Made by a program: the position numbers and the translations under genes. A DNA stretch of 64,000 nt from Orobanche coerulescens (lineage: Eukaryota > Streptophyta > Magnoliopsida > Lamiales > Orobanchaceae), in NCBI GenBank assembly GCA_033398695.1, contig CM065804.1, positions 10,587,001 through 10,651,000 of the forward strand. The letters run 5' to 3'. Numbering within the stretch: position 1 is the first letter of the stretch; each line of letters opens with the position of its first letter. Under the pieces are notes generated by a model that had not been told where the DNA came from, ran no database searches, and saw only the letters and a list, made by a program, of their open reading frames with translations. Below, piece after piece: positions 11,419 through 21,904 of this stretch.

Positions 11419-11754
11419 GTTCTGGACATTTCGAGGGGCAGGCACGGGAAGCGCATGGAAAGGATGAGCAGGCATGATGAGGCTCGAGTCTTAAAAGTTA
11501 TTTTGGCTTTCGTGTGGTCGTCTAATTCAAGAGACTTGTGTTGCTTTATGTTATTATGGTTAAGTCCCCTGTGGGTAAAAAATGATATTATGTTTTGAAT
11601 TTTATGGTTGTCAGATAAATATTTTGGTCGAGGGCCCTGGCCAGTTAATGTATTTTTTGTGTTGTGACATAGTTTTGTGAATGGTTTCGCCTGGTTGGGC
11701 CTTGTTGAAGGTCCTACGGCATGTAACGACCCTCGTGTGAATTGGGGTGTTACA

Positions 11755-11862
11755 CCCTCCCCCGTCTGGTGACTTTAACGGCGGTAGAAGTGCGCCGGCA
11801 TGGTCTGAACTTTAGGAGCGTCTTGCATTTTTGCAAAAGAGTCTCCAATAATGAAATGATTT
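11755..11862 (-). pseudogene. N-terminal fragment of LINE L2 ORF1, carried inside the inversion
   Basis: On the minus strand this reads LETLLQKCKTLLKFRPCRR and then STAVKVTRRGRG, which is continuous across the A insertion site with the plus-strand frame at 32866 (HQQRISFRDKLLG). It is therefore host DNA next to the A insertion, flipped with the 3' end of A. Confidence 0.65.
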
Positions 11863-12735
11863 CTAGAGTAATTGTGTTAGTGGTCTAGCAATCTTGGAGA
11901 ATCCTTCGACGAATCTACGATAATAACCTGCAAGTCCTAGGAAACTCCTTACTTCTTTCACGTTCTTAGGCGGTTCCCATGCTAGTACCGCCTCTATCTT
12001 TTGAGGGTCAACTCGAATTCCTTCTGCGGATATCACGTGCCCGAGAAATGTTACTTCCTTGAGCCAAAATTCGCACTTGGAAAGTTTCGCATACAATTGT
12101 TCCATTCTTAAAGTGTCTAATACAATGCGAAGGTGCTTCGTGTGCTCTTCCCGGTTCTTGGAATAAACAAGGATATCATCAATGAATACGACCACGAACT
12201 TGTCTAAGTATTTAATAAATACTTTGTTCAACAGTTGCATGAATACGGCTGGGGCGTTGGTTAGCACAAAAGGCATAACCACAAATTCATAATGACCATA
12301 TCTCGTTCGAAAAGCCATCCTTGGAATATCAGTATCCCGAATCCTCAACTGATAATATCCCGATCGAAAAACGATTTTTGAGAAAACAGTCGCGCCCTGA
12401 AGTTGATCGAATAAATCATCTATTCGAGGTAAAGGATATTTATTCTTGATGGCCAACTTGTTTAACTCCCTATAGTCGATACATAAACAAAGTGACCCAT
12501 CTTTCTTCTTGACGAATAAAATCGGTGCGCCCCAAGGTGACGTACTCGGTCGGATGTACCCTTTATCTAATAACTCACCCAACTACTTCTTTAATCCCGA
12601 CATTTCCGATGGAGCCATATAATACGGGGCTCGAGAAATAGGACTAGCACTCGGCTCCAACTCAATAGGAAATTCAATCTCTCGTTGAGGTGGTAATCCC
12701 GGCAAGTCATTAGGAAACACGTCAGGATATTGATT
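11863..12735 (-). pseudogene. Element A reverse transcriptase
   Basis: A Ty3/gypsy [42 protein letters not shown], the FIDD catalytic box in [16 protein letters not shown], and [19 protein letters not shown] followed by [20 protein letters not shown]. It ends at LTQLL, where the inversion breakpoint cuts the polyprotein. One stop separates it from the linker LPGLPPQREIEFPIELEPSA upstream. SKIVF replaces the usual SKIDLR, losing the first catalytic Asp, so this RT is probably dead. Confidence 0.85.
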
Positions 12736-12737
12736 AA

Positions 12738-13268
12738 TCACGGGTATTGAGGTGATCTAATCCCGGTATCTTCCATATTCATATCATAACACCAATAACC
12801 TAGACAACATTGGTTAAGAAGTTTTACCGCCTGTAAAGCACTAATCACACTTCCCGATCTACCCGGTTTATATCCTTCCAAAAGATGCTCGTTACCGTCT
12901 TCGGCCACTATTGTAATAGTATGAGTTCGATAATTCATGATAGCGCCGTGACGGTCTAACCAATCCTCCTCGAGGATCAAGTCCTCGTTCTTTAAGTCAA
13001 CCACAATAAGATTTGAAGGCCAATCTTGATTTCCAATTTTCACTGGACAATCACGGACCTCCCGGTTGCCAACCATACGATCCCCGTTTGGTATACCTAC
13101 TATAAAGGGTTCACACTCGAACAAGCTATCTAAACCAAGACGGCGTACACAATCAAGAGAAATAAACAAATGCGTGTCACCCAAATCAAACAATACCGAA
13201 ACTGGATGTGAACGAATTTGAGTAATACCTGATGTTGCTGGAGCATCTGCATCCTCTGCATGTTTCAT
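12738..13268 (-). pseudogene. Element A aspartic protease
   Basis: Retropepsin-like domain with HPVSVLFDLGDTHLFISLDC, corresponding to VLFDSGATHSFVSLDC in element B. The catalytic DSGA is changed to DLGD, predicted to abolish activity. Downstream QDWPSNLIVVDLKNEDLILE and LDRHGAIMNYRTHTITI match the protease-RT spacer of Tekay-like elements. Stop codons separate it from gag. Confidence 0.8.
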
Positions 13269-14055
13269 CTAATACACACAGGGATGAACGGACCTTGCAC
13301 TCGACGCTGCCTGCTGACCTACTTGACCTCGGCCCCTACCACGGCCTGAACTCTGAGGATTTTGTGAAACTGAGGTCTTCCTCTCAGCATTAATTTTTTT
13401 CTGACCAGTAATGACCGCTGGACTACTTACTGCTCGGGTCGCTTCCTCACAATGGATGGCTCTATGTCCACTCTGCCGACAAGTATAACAAGTAACCAAC
13501 GGATACGGGCACACTCTTGCCAAATGATCTTTCTGGTTGCAATTAAAACAAGCTCTGCCTCCAGAAGTAACAGTTTGAGCCGAACGGCCGCCGCGAGAAC
13601 TACCAGCAGGCTAAAACGACCTCTTCCTCGGCACAGAACTGGAATGTGACTGTGAAAATTTTCCACCCTTACTAGTCGATAAGTTCCCAGTATTCTTCTC
13701 TTTCTTGGTCTCGGAACCAACTTCTGATTCCGGAATAGCCATCTGAATAGCCAGAGCACGGTCCTGGTATTCCTTCAGTGTAGAGCATGTAAGCGATGCC
13801 ATGCTCTGTAGAATATGTGGTTTCATTCGCATATTAAAATAGCAAATCTTATCCTCTTCAGTTTTCACCTGGTTTTGTACATGACTTAACTGTTGATTCT
13901 AGGTAATAATAGCTTGAGATATCGGTACATCTTGTGGAGTTGCTGTAAAGAACTCAATGATCCTACGCTCTCGGACTGGCGGTGGACAATACTCCGCCTC
14001 CATGTCTACCTTAAAATCTTCCCAAGTAGTCGCATGATCTTTAGGAGCCACTGCA
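13269..14055 (-). pseudogene. Element A gag, C-terminal part with two zinc knuckles
   Basis: It continues the gag begun at 30616 after the B insertion: ATTWEDFKVDMEAEYCPPPV, EDKICYFNMRMKPHILQSMA, then CFNCNQKDHLARVC and CYTCRQSGHRAIHC (both CX2CX4HX4C, nucleic-acid binding), and a Gly-Arg-rich GRGRGRGQVGQQ. There are stops at about 13892, 13611 and 13269. Confidence 0.8.
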
Positions 14056-14359
14056 TTTAATATCCGCATTTTCTTTTCCCGGTACTTTCGCGATTTTTGT
14101 GTTTTTCCTCTTTCGGTGGCTCGTGTATAACCGTATGTGTATTTCGGGAATACTTATTTTTGGATTTATTTTACTCAATTCCACTATTGTTGGCTTTGCC
14201 ATCGCTTTTCGGTCCGATTCTCGTGATTATTGTTTGGAACCGCTGTTTTGAGGTTGCCGTATATCTATCATACGTTATTATGCGTGTTGTGATCTTCTGT
14301 GTTGTTCCAAGCGTGTTTCATGTGTTTCGGGTGTTTGAGCCGTTTCACACTTGGGTGTC

Positions 14360-14828
14360 TAGCGCACGCTATGGATGTTAATTAGCGCGTGCTAGTTTTC
14401 CATGGTAGCGCACGCTACGCTTGTCTGGTAGTGCGCGCTAGTGATTAGGGCACAGCAGTGTCAGTAGCCTGCTTCTGCCTTCTGCCCTCTGGAGAGTCAT
14501 TCTAGCGCACACTAATAGTTTGTTCTAGCGCACGCTACTGTTCGGGTTTAGCGCACGCAGAGTGGCCGGTAGTGCGCGCTAACCCGGCAGCCCAGTACTG
14601 GGCAGTTTACTCCTGGACTCGACTGATGTCCAGGTAGCGCATGCTACAGCCCAATAGCACGCGCTACCGAGGGGCGGTTAGCGCACGTTATTTTCTGATT
14701 GCGCTCGCTAGTGGTCCAGAACTATAGGTTCTGGACTGGGGTGTTAACTTTCTGGGCCGGGGTATGAGGCAATAGCGCACGCTAACAAGAGAATGTTAGC
14801 GCACGCTAATAACCCTTGGTTATATAAA
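14360..14828 (+). promoter_or_regulatory. Element B U3 promoter: about 14 TAGCGCACGCTA palindromes plus TATA box
   Basis: Exact or near copies of TAGCGCACGCTA (or TAGTGCGCGCTA, TAGCGCGTGCTA) occur at roughly 14355, 14384, 14405, 14430, 14502, 14525, 14548, 14570, 14635, 14655, 14679, 14698, 14773 and 14796. They are followed by TATATAAA at 14821-14828. The truncated 3' LTR repeats the array at 29635-30075 with TATATAAA at 30087-30094. Confidence 0.75.
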
Positions 14829-15003
14829 CCAGGGGGTTGACCGGGGCTGCTCATTTCTTCCCATTTTCACTCCATCTCCGAGAGTTAGGCAATTTGGAGC
14901 ATTGAGAGCCTGGATTCGAGCGATTATCATCATCCATTCAAAATCTTGAGTTTTTAACACCAAGTTATCATTCATCTAATCATCTTCTACCTCTTGAATC
15001 AAG

Positions 15004-15768
15004 GTAAATCTTCTAGAACCCTACTTTTGGGGAGATTTGGGGGTTTTCGCGTTTTTGTCCGATTCGTTCCGTGTTGTTGATTAATTCATGACGAATATGA
15101 TTAATCTTGTTGGTATTCTTGGTTTCCCTATGATTCATGGTATATTTCGTGATATATTCGTAATGGAGAGGGTTTGGTTGTGGTCCACCCTCGTTGTTGT
15201 TCTTGAACGAATATACATGAATCGTAGGCTGGTTTTCGGGTCTATTCCATTTCCGTATTCATTTAGATATGGTTGTGATTGTATTCTTCAAATCATTAGG
15301 TTCGGTTTTTCCGGTTCCTAGCAGTCGTGTTTGATCCTTCATTTTCATTCGTGTCACCGTCTATTCATCGAGGCAAGTACCCCTATGAATTTACAATCTT
15401 AACATAGTAGTGTTGCATGAGAATTATGTGTGTGTGCATGCTCACTATGGGTTAGATCCGACGGGATCTCGGTAGGGGTCCACGGAGGGGTGGATCCACG
15501 AGCTTGCTTTTAACCACTATGGGTTAGATCCGATGGGGTCTCGGTAGGGGTCAACGGAGGGGTGGATGCGCAGTTAATTGTGGCGTATTTTACAAATGTG
15601 TTTTGATTTTGGCATTTCCGGAAATGTCTATTTCAACTGATGTTTTCATTATTGTATGCTTTGACTATATGTGCAAGATGTAAGTTGTTCATTTGGTTAC
15701 ATGTACTAGCGTAATTGCTAACCCCTTTGGGGACCCATTTTTAGGAAAATTTGTTTTATGAATTTCAG
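15004..15768 (+). other. Predicted intron inside the B LTR
   Basis: Donor CAAG|GTAAATC begins at 15004, TTGCTAAC branch match at 15715-15722, acceptor AATTTCAG|G ends at 15768. Layout is the same as in the A LTR, including TACTAGCR shortly before the branch site and a CCCC..GGGG hairpin just after it. Confidence 0.5.
15443..15572 (+). repeat. 72-bp tandem repeat in the B LTR
   Basis: Two copies starting at 15443 and 15515 share CACTATGGGTTAGATCCGA and TCTCGGTAGGGGTC. Related two- or three-copy units occupy the same relative place (between GGCAAGTAC and the TACTAGC motif) in the A, F and G LTRs. Confidence 0.75.
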
Positions 15769-16136
15769 GTCAGGCTCATCGAGATGAACGGGCGCTGGAC
15801 CAGTTGGCGGATGATGGCCGTGCGTGATGCTTGTGCACGAGTGTTGTCTTATTATTTTCTACCTTTTTACCGTTTTTCGGTTTGTAAACTAATAGTACTT
15901 AGGAGTTTTATTTGTTCGGATTGAGATGTTTGTCTATTACATTTACGCTGGATGATTGCATTGTTGATTGACCGAATGAATTGGGTGGATTATTTTATTT
16001 TGCGTCTTTATGACGAGGTGTTATTTGTTGATTCCGTGAGTCGATGAGTATGTCTAGTTGTCTAGCCTAGTGGATCCCATGTATGGATCCACGACGCTGT
16101 AATATACCCTGAATATCTTGGGGGTTTTACAAAAAA

Positions 16137-16150
16137 TGGTATCAGAGCCC
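16137..16150 (+). other. Element B primer-binding site, initiator-Met tRNA type
   Basis: TGGTATCAGAGCCC directly after the 5' LTR is the standard plant initiator-Met tRNA-complementary PBS and fixes the element's orientation. Confidence 0.9.
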
Positions 16151-16367
16151 TAGGTTTATGGATACCTAGGCTTGTCGGTTTATTGGGTCTTGTTGTGTTT
16201 TGTTTTGCACATCATCACGCTGCCATGATTCCAGTGCTACCAGTGCCCGTAAGTTTTTCCTTACTCTGTTCTTTGTTTCCTTGTATCGCACCTTCGATTC
16301 TTGATTGTGGTTGTTTTTCCTCTCGTACTTACCATCGTATGGCCTTTGCTACTTATTTAACATCAGT

Positions 16368-17351
16368 ATGGATGGTGGAAAAAGTCGTGGTCGTGGTCGT
16401 GGACGCGGCCGGGGACGTGGGGCAGCCAGTGAGGCAGCCACGTCGCATTCTTCTGGAGCCGGCAGTATCGGTGACCGTCATAGCTATGATTCTACTCAAG
16501 ATGGTGACAATCTTGGTGTTGCGGCTGTTATGCAGCAAATGGTGAACCAGATGGAGGCGATAGCTCAGGCTGTTCAGTACCTGAATCCGGACCAAGCTGT
16601 TCGGGGCGGAGCAGATCGTTGGCTATAGGATGTCAAGATGCATCCTCCCCAGTTTTTGAGAGCCTCAAACCCGATCGGCTGGGAGGGGTGGATCAAAGAG
16701 ATATCCAAATTTTTCGTCGCCACTAACTGTCCCGATGACCGTAAGGTCTTTATTGCCCAATATTTTCTTACAGGGGATGCTACTGACTGGTGGGAGGCCG
16801 TGGAGCCCCGAGACCGTGCTGCTACGTGGGATGGGTTTAAGGACTTGATGGAGACCGAATATTGCCCGTGACCGGTCAAACAGGCTTGAGTCCATGCATT
16901 CTTTGACGCTCAGCCTCGGGATATCCCTGTTTCTCAGGCTATTGCTGATTTCAACCGGGAGTTGGGCTTCGTGAAGGCCCAGGTTAGAGAAGAAAGCGAC
17001 AAGATTTTCCACTTCTCCAGGCGGATGAAATTGTCAATTCGTGACTACATGTCTGGGCTCGTTTGCACTACCTGGAAGGATTATCAGAGTAGGGCCCTTA
17101 CTTACGATATGTCTGTGATGGCTAGTGAGGCGGCTCGCGAGAGCAAGAAGCAGAAGTTCGCCGGGAATTTTTCGGGCCACAAGAGTGGGGGTCAGCAGAA
17201 TTCCCAGTCTACTGACTTTTCTGCTGGTGGTGGTCCATCTCGTTCTACTGGGGTTTCCCGCAGGGCTGCCAGTACGTATTCTCGGGATGTGAAGTGTTTT
17301 AACTGTGGCCAGCCGGGACACATCAGTCGTAATTGTCCGACCCTTTGCTGA
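16368..17351 (+). pseudogene. Element B gag
   Basis: The likely start ATG at 16368 opens MDGGKSRGRGRGRGRGRG. Retrotransposon gag homology follows: HPPQFLRASNPIGWEGWIKE, YFLTGDATDWWEAVEPRD, TWDGFKDLMETEYC, FDAQPRDIPVSQAIADFNRE. A zinc knuckle CFNCGQPGHISRNC is at about 17297-17338. A second knuckle, CNRCGQPGHKATFC, lies in the next frame (from 17351), showing a frameshift. Stops at 16626, 16869 and 16888 break the ORF. Confidence 0.85.
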
Positions 17352-17730
17352 CGTGTAATCGGTGTGGCCAGCCAGGCCACAAGGCTACTTTCTGTGCCGA
17401 GAGAGAGAGAATTCTTGATGCCCAGGCTTCCATTCAAGCGCCTAGGGAACCAAGCGTGAATCAAGGATCGTTTGCTTCTCAGTCCCCAGCGAGTGCCAGT
17501 CGAGGGAGAGGTCAGGGTCAGCCCTCCAGAGGGGGAGCTTCCAGTGTCGGCTCCACCCACCCGCATGTTTATGAGATGAGGAGGGCCGATGATCCAGCCA
17601 CCACCATAGACACAGGTACCGTTCACAACCATTCGCATCCTGTCAGTGTACTTTTCGATTCTGGTGCTACGCATTCGTTTGTCTCTTTGGATTGTGTGTG
17701 CCGTTTGGGTCTTGATTGTTTGTTGCCCTG
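17333..17730 (+). pseudogene. Element B second zinc knuckle and protease N-terminus
   Basis: CNRCGQPGHKATFC is followed by a Gln/Gly/Ser-rich linker and the protease active site VLFDSGATHSFVSLDC. The frame is cut after LLPC at 17730 by element C and resumes at 26036 (EPFIVILPSGDRIVGD), with CCCTG on both sides. The catalytic triplet is intact, unlike in element A. Confidence 0.85.
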
Positions 17731-19198
17731 TGATCGCTAGAATTCGCGTAATATGGTTTTCAAATCCGATCAATTTTAAAATTTGTAAAACCTCGAAGTA
17801 TTTCCAAGGTGTCGAACCCAAGGGAATTGATATGTCGAAAATAAAGGAAATAACTCTACTCAAAATTTGACTGCTATTTAGGAATCCGAAAATTTGGTTT
17901 GTTTCTAATTATCTACTTCAAAAATCGAAAAATAAAAATTAAATAAAAGATGAATTATCTAAATCAAGCAGATAACCAAATTAGCGAGATAAAATCACAA
18001 GTTGAAAGCTAATTGATCCTAGGGTAGTATCATCTAATTGAGTTCACACAATCCATTCACTTGATTCCTTCTCCCCAAATTTTAATTCAATCCTAGAAAT
18101 AATCACTCAGCCGATCTAGAATTCCGATCAAGGCAACCTAGAAAGATAGTTAATTTAAACTCTTTTCCCCGCCAGGACTCAAAGAATTTAAATCACTTAA
18201 AAAGCACCAACTTATTTATCTATGATTTATCTTACTCCACTTAGGTCTTAAGATCAAATCATATTGTGCATCAAGTATTTCCACTAATTAATTAATCCTT
18301 CCGGGCAAGATTAATTAGCTAACATGCATCGATTAAGGGCCCTTTAATCTAGCATGAGATTTAACACATCTTGATCACAAGCCTAGGATGAAAGGTAAAA
18401 AGGTAATCAAAGGAACATCATGTGAACATCAATTAAAATTACTAACCCTAGAATCAATCAATGGATTTAGCCAGACATAATTGAAATTAAACAAGAAATA
18501 GATGGAGATTGCATATTATTAATATGAAAAGAGAGATTACAACCCGTCTGGATGAACTCTGAGTCTTCAATCTCCGAAAAAGTAGAAAAACAATAATAAT
18601 TGCTGCTCTCCAAAAAGTTCTTGTCTCCAAGGAATTAAAATTGAAAAAGAAAAAATAAAAATCTGCTAAAGTGATGAAAGATGATAAAAGATGAAAAAGG
18701 ATGGTGGAAGATGGTAAACTAGGTCTAGGGGGAGGGGTATATAGCCTATGGGAGTTAAAATACCGATTGGAACTAATCTAGGAAACAAAATCTATCCAAA
18801 AGAGTCACAATCCGTCAAAACACGAGATCCCGCGGAGCAGCCTATCGACCTGGCCTATCAGCCGATAGGCTGGCCCGATAGTTGGTTCGTCGGTCGACTT
18901 TCACTTGATAGGGCTTGGACACCTTTCGGACGCACCTATCGGCCGATAGTCTGGCCCGATAGGTGGTCTGACTTTTGCAAAAAATCCGTTCTTCCGTCCG
19001 TTTGACTCGACTCTCGGTCCTTTGTCTCGTTTTGGGTCCTTTTGGCTCTAAAAACCTGAAAACACACTAAAACCAACCCAAACGCGTAATACGGCTCGAC
19101 TAATCATAAATAAGCCAAATACGAGCACATTAATCACGAAACGAGATAAAAACCTAGTATAAAATCCTAGAAAAATGTGGTAAAATTACCACTTATCA
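17731..19198 (-). mobile_element. Element C 3' LTR
   Basis: 1468 bp, nearly identical to 24570-26035. On the minus strand it runs from TGATAAGTGGTAATTTTACC to GCGATCA. The first bases can form a GTGGTAATTTTACCAC hairpin. It contains the palindrome array (18841-18963) and TATATA (18738-18743). Confidence 0.95.
18738..18963 (-). promoter_or_regulatory. Element C U3 promoter copy: CTATCGGCCGATAG palindromes plus TATA box
   Basis: CTATC(A/G)GCCGATAG palindromes and half-sites CCCGATAG lie at 18841-18963. On the minus strand they are upstream of TATATA at 18738-18743. The 5' LTR copy has the same array at 25679-25800 and TATATA at 25575-25580, with two palindromes more perfect there (CGGCC where this copy has CGACC or CAGCC). 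Confidence 0.7.
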
Positions 19199-20200
19199 AA
19201 CCCCCCAAACTTAAGCCTTGTTCGTCCCGAACAACAAAAAGAAAAGAAAAAGAATGTCGTGAATCATCGTGCAACTCATAGTGTTCAACCTAATCAATAC
19301 TATCCTGTAATTCTCTCTAAATAATCCGAGTGTCGTAAAAGCTTAGCCGCACTCGAATAATGATTCCGCAAAGTAGTCAAGTTCGGTCTAATCATTCGTT
19401 CATGAAGAAAATCCGGCTCAAAGATTAACAAAACGTGAGTCAAATCGATCGTCAATATGAAAGGCTAAAATAAACAAGCTAGTTCGTCCGTTACGGTCTA
19501 GTGGCACAATTTTTACGAGTTTCATAACAAATAAACCTCGGACAGTATTCCCTTATATATATGTTCAAGAATTTGATTCGAGTTGACCACTAGGTTAGGA
19601 TCTCGGGATGTTTCATCGGGGTAATCCTAGGGTGGAACTTCCATTCTCATGTATTAGGAAACCGTTTGACGTAAAAGACACTCATGGGGCACATGGATGC
19701 TTCTAGTTACTAAGTTCCCGTCTACAGTGGAGAAACAACTCGAATATATAATTTCCGCATGTCCGAATCAAGGTCGCCGTTTTGCGCGAGAGTAAACAGC
19801 GGGTCACGCGAATGCCCCCGGTTACTAGGTTCCCTATCATTGGTACATGTAAAATATCTAAATCACTAGTCTAATCAGAGTCGTCGTTTTACGCGAGGGT
19901 AAACAACGGGTCACGCGAGTGCCCCTGGTTACTAGACTTCCCTTCATAGAACAACATTATCTCGACTTTTGGGAAAAACTGACCGACTCTAAACTCAATC
20001 TAAGTGCCAACACGACTGAAGAAACATTACGACTCACTATCCGGAAGATGTAACCAAAAGTATTGACGGTGATTTTAAAACAAGTATGTATCGTCTCTTA
20101 TCTGCCAAGACCTCTACAATCACGAAAAATTTTGGACCTAAATGAATACTATGCAAAACAGAAATAACTGACTACAACTCGACTAAAACTCGACCGTTTC
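19199..20200 (-). other. Conserved non-coding 3' region of element C, ending in the polypurine tract
   Basis: About 1 kb between the coding part and the 3' LTR, closely similar to 41990-43080 of element D even though LTRs and gag differ. It contains two copies of a unit with CGGGTCACGCGA, GTTACTAG and GTTT(T/A)CGCGAG-type inverted halves (19765-19840, 19880-19945). The polypurine tract AAGTTTGGGGGG adjoins the LTR at 19199-19212. No ORF. Function unknown. Confidence 0.7.
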
Positions 20201-20411
20201 TTCAGAGAGAAAAATAGTGTCGTAACATCGGTATCACACAAATAGAAGCACGAAAAATTCACGAATAAAGAAAAACTAAGACAAGCAAGGCTATCTAAGC
20301 AAACAAAGAAAAGCAAATAAAAGCAAACACGAAAGCAAAAAAAACTACTACGACCTAAAAAATAAAAACTAGCAAACACACCAAACGAAAATGAACATAA
20401 AAATCTAAAAA

Positions 20412-20696
20412 CTAAGCAACAAAAGCTAAATCCACGCAACACCAATATGAGAAGCACAAATAAAAACAACGGGCACCAACACAAGCAAATAATGATACAA
20501 GGCAAACAAGGTACTCACACGTGCCGAAATTAACAAAGCCGCACTTCTCGCCCCCAAACTTATTTCGCATCCCAAAGGAGGAATAAGTTTGAAAAGAGAA
20601 AGGAGTGGCTTTGTTAACGGAGTACCTGATCACTGTGGTTGCCTTAGACTTTCCGGCCTTACACGGCTTCGATTTCTTGCTTTGATTTCCAGCCAT
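20412..20696 (-). pseudogene. Remnant of a second ORF in element C
   Basis: ATG at 20696 opens a short basic peptide MAGNQSKKSKPCKAGKSKAT and then runs into sequence that includes an internal AAGTTTGGGGG tract. It occupies the same place as the longer downstream ORF of element D (start 40440, which also begins with a basic MARTKKLSKRARTQ), so I read it as a deletion remnant. Confidence 0.4.
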
Positions 20697-21904
20697 TTCA
20701 AAGTGCCTACAACACAACCATCCAATCAATATCCAATAAGCAACGCATAATGCAAACATTCAACGAGTGTCGACATAATCCAATAATCCCACAATATCAA
20801 CTAAGAGCCCTATAATGTCCAATAAACATCAAAATCATAGACCCGACAGCCATATACTACGATCAACAAATCACACAACCTCCCCCAAACTTAGACTCCC
20901 CCATTTCATATTCAAAGGATCAAAATCACAACCCACAATAACAAAACAACACACTACGATCATATTAGGGCAAATTCTCTCCAATCCAATCTAATTCACC
21001 AACAATTCAACTCATATCAATCCCAATTAACAATTCAATTCAACAAATTTACCCAATTTCAACAAATTCGAAATTAGGGTTCTTCCAATTTGGGGTTTTT
21101 TTTCAAAATTCGTTCAATTTCATCAAATAATCCCCCAATTCGAAGTACCCATGAACAATCAAGCGTAGATAACATGTTTCCCTCAAGATTATATCAACAA
21201 TCGGGCATAAAATTCAAAGAACATCCAAGTCTAACAAAAGCCCCCAAAAAGTGGATCCCCAATTCGAAATTCAACAAAACTCCAAAAAGAATCCGTTAAA
21301 GTGCTTCAAAACATGTATAGAATTGAAAAACAAGAGGATTAAGTGTCGAAATTAAGTACCTTGATCGAGTTTTTAAGGAAGAACAATAGAAAGAAATCGC
21401 CCCTTGTTCTTATCGGCCGATATGTGTGTGTGTGTGTGAGAAAATCGGGTGGTGAAGGTGTTTAAAAGGGGTATTAATCAACCGGGTCGAAGCGGATACT
21501 GGGCCGGGTATGTCCTATCGGGCTGGCCTATCGACCGATAGGCTGGGCCGATAGGGCAGACAGAAAGTTACGTACCTTACTATCGGGCGGGATATCGGTC
21601 GATAGGGTCTGCCTATCGACCACTGCTTGTAACATTTAATTTTTTTTTTTTCAACTTTTTCTATTTCGCATACTTGGTCCCGTTTTTGCTTGGATATGGC
21701 GATTAAAGACCTGCAAGTATCCAAAAATCGGCGTGCATGGATTAGAACTTAACAAAACTAACAAAGCTACTACGAAACTAGAAACTACAAAAATCACGCA
21801 AACGAAAAGTCGAAAACAAACGAATAAAACGAACTAATATACATACGTTGGGTTACCTCCCAACAAGTGCTACGTTTAACGTCTTTAGCTAGAACATACC
21901 TCAT
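20697..21904 (-). other. Non-coding spacer of element C between protease and second ORF, with internal palindrome array
   Basis: CTATCGGCCGATAG-type palindromes lie at 21411-21422 and 21513-21621 (at least six full or half sites), plus a (TG)n run at 21423-21437. The motif is that of C's own LTR promoter. The rest (20880-21360) is A/C-rich on the plus strand with another purine tract AAGTTTGGGGG at about 20880. A conserved GTTGGGAGGTAACCCAA hairpin lies just after the protease at about 21848-21866. Confidence 0.6.

Larger units (their letters stand above)
9799..11754 (+). mobile_element. Element A 3' LTR (now plus orientation)
   Basis: It starts TGTAATATCCGAG after the purine tract TTAGAGGGATAGAA and ends GGGGTGTTACA. 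It is homologous over its full length to the inverted copy at 30870-32865. Length 1956 bp. It contains a palindrome array, TATA box, predicted intron, and three diverged copies of a CCGATACTAAGGGGTA unit at about 10995-11200. Confidence 0.9.
7746..11862. other. Inverted segment of element A (RNase H - integrase - 3' LTR plus LINE flank)
   Basis: Element A lies on the minus strand. Its RT frame ends at about 11863 with ARPLTQLL, and the next expected residues (TREFEWDQDM) occur at 7755 on the plus strand, running toward a plus-strand LTR. Inverting 7746-11862 restores RT, RNase H, integrase and LTR in order. It also brings the 108 bp at 11755-11862 next to 32866, where it continues the LINE DUF4283 reading frame. 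The left breakpoint is approximate. Confidence 0.75.
14056..16131 (+). mobile_element. Element B 5' LTR
   Basis: 2076 bp, from TTTAATATCCGC (TGTAATATCCGC in the 3' copy, so the first G is mutated) to GGGGGTTTTACA. The U3 palindrome array and TATA box are at 14360-14828. A predicted intron and a tandem repeat lie downstream. The PBS starts five bases after the end. Confidence 0.9.

Noticed and set aside
14360..14810. CRISPR-like regularly repeated palindromes
   Set aside because: Plant LTR U3 sequence with degenerate motif copies and irregular spacing, next to a TATA box; no cas genes and not prokaryotic.
20149..20759. Minus-strand Phe/Leu/Cys-rich open stretches as membrane proteins
   Set aside because: They come from T-rich antisense reading of the conserved non-coding 3' region of element C; the related region in D does not keep the frame.
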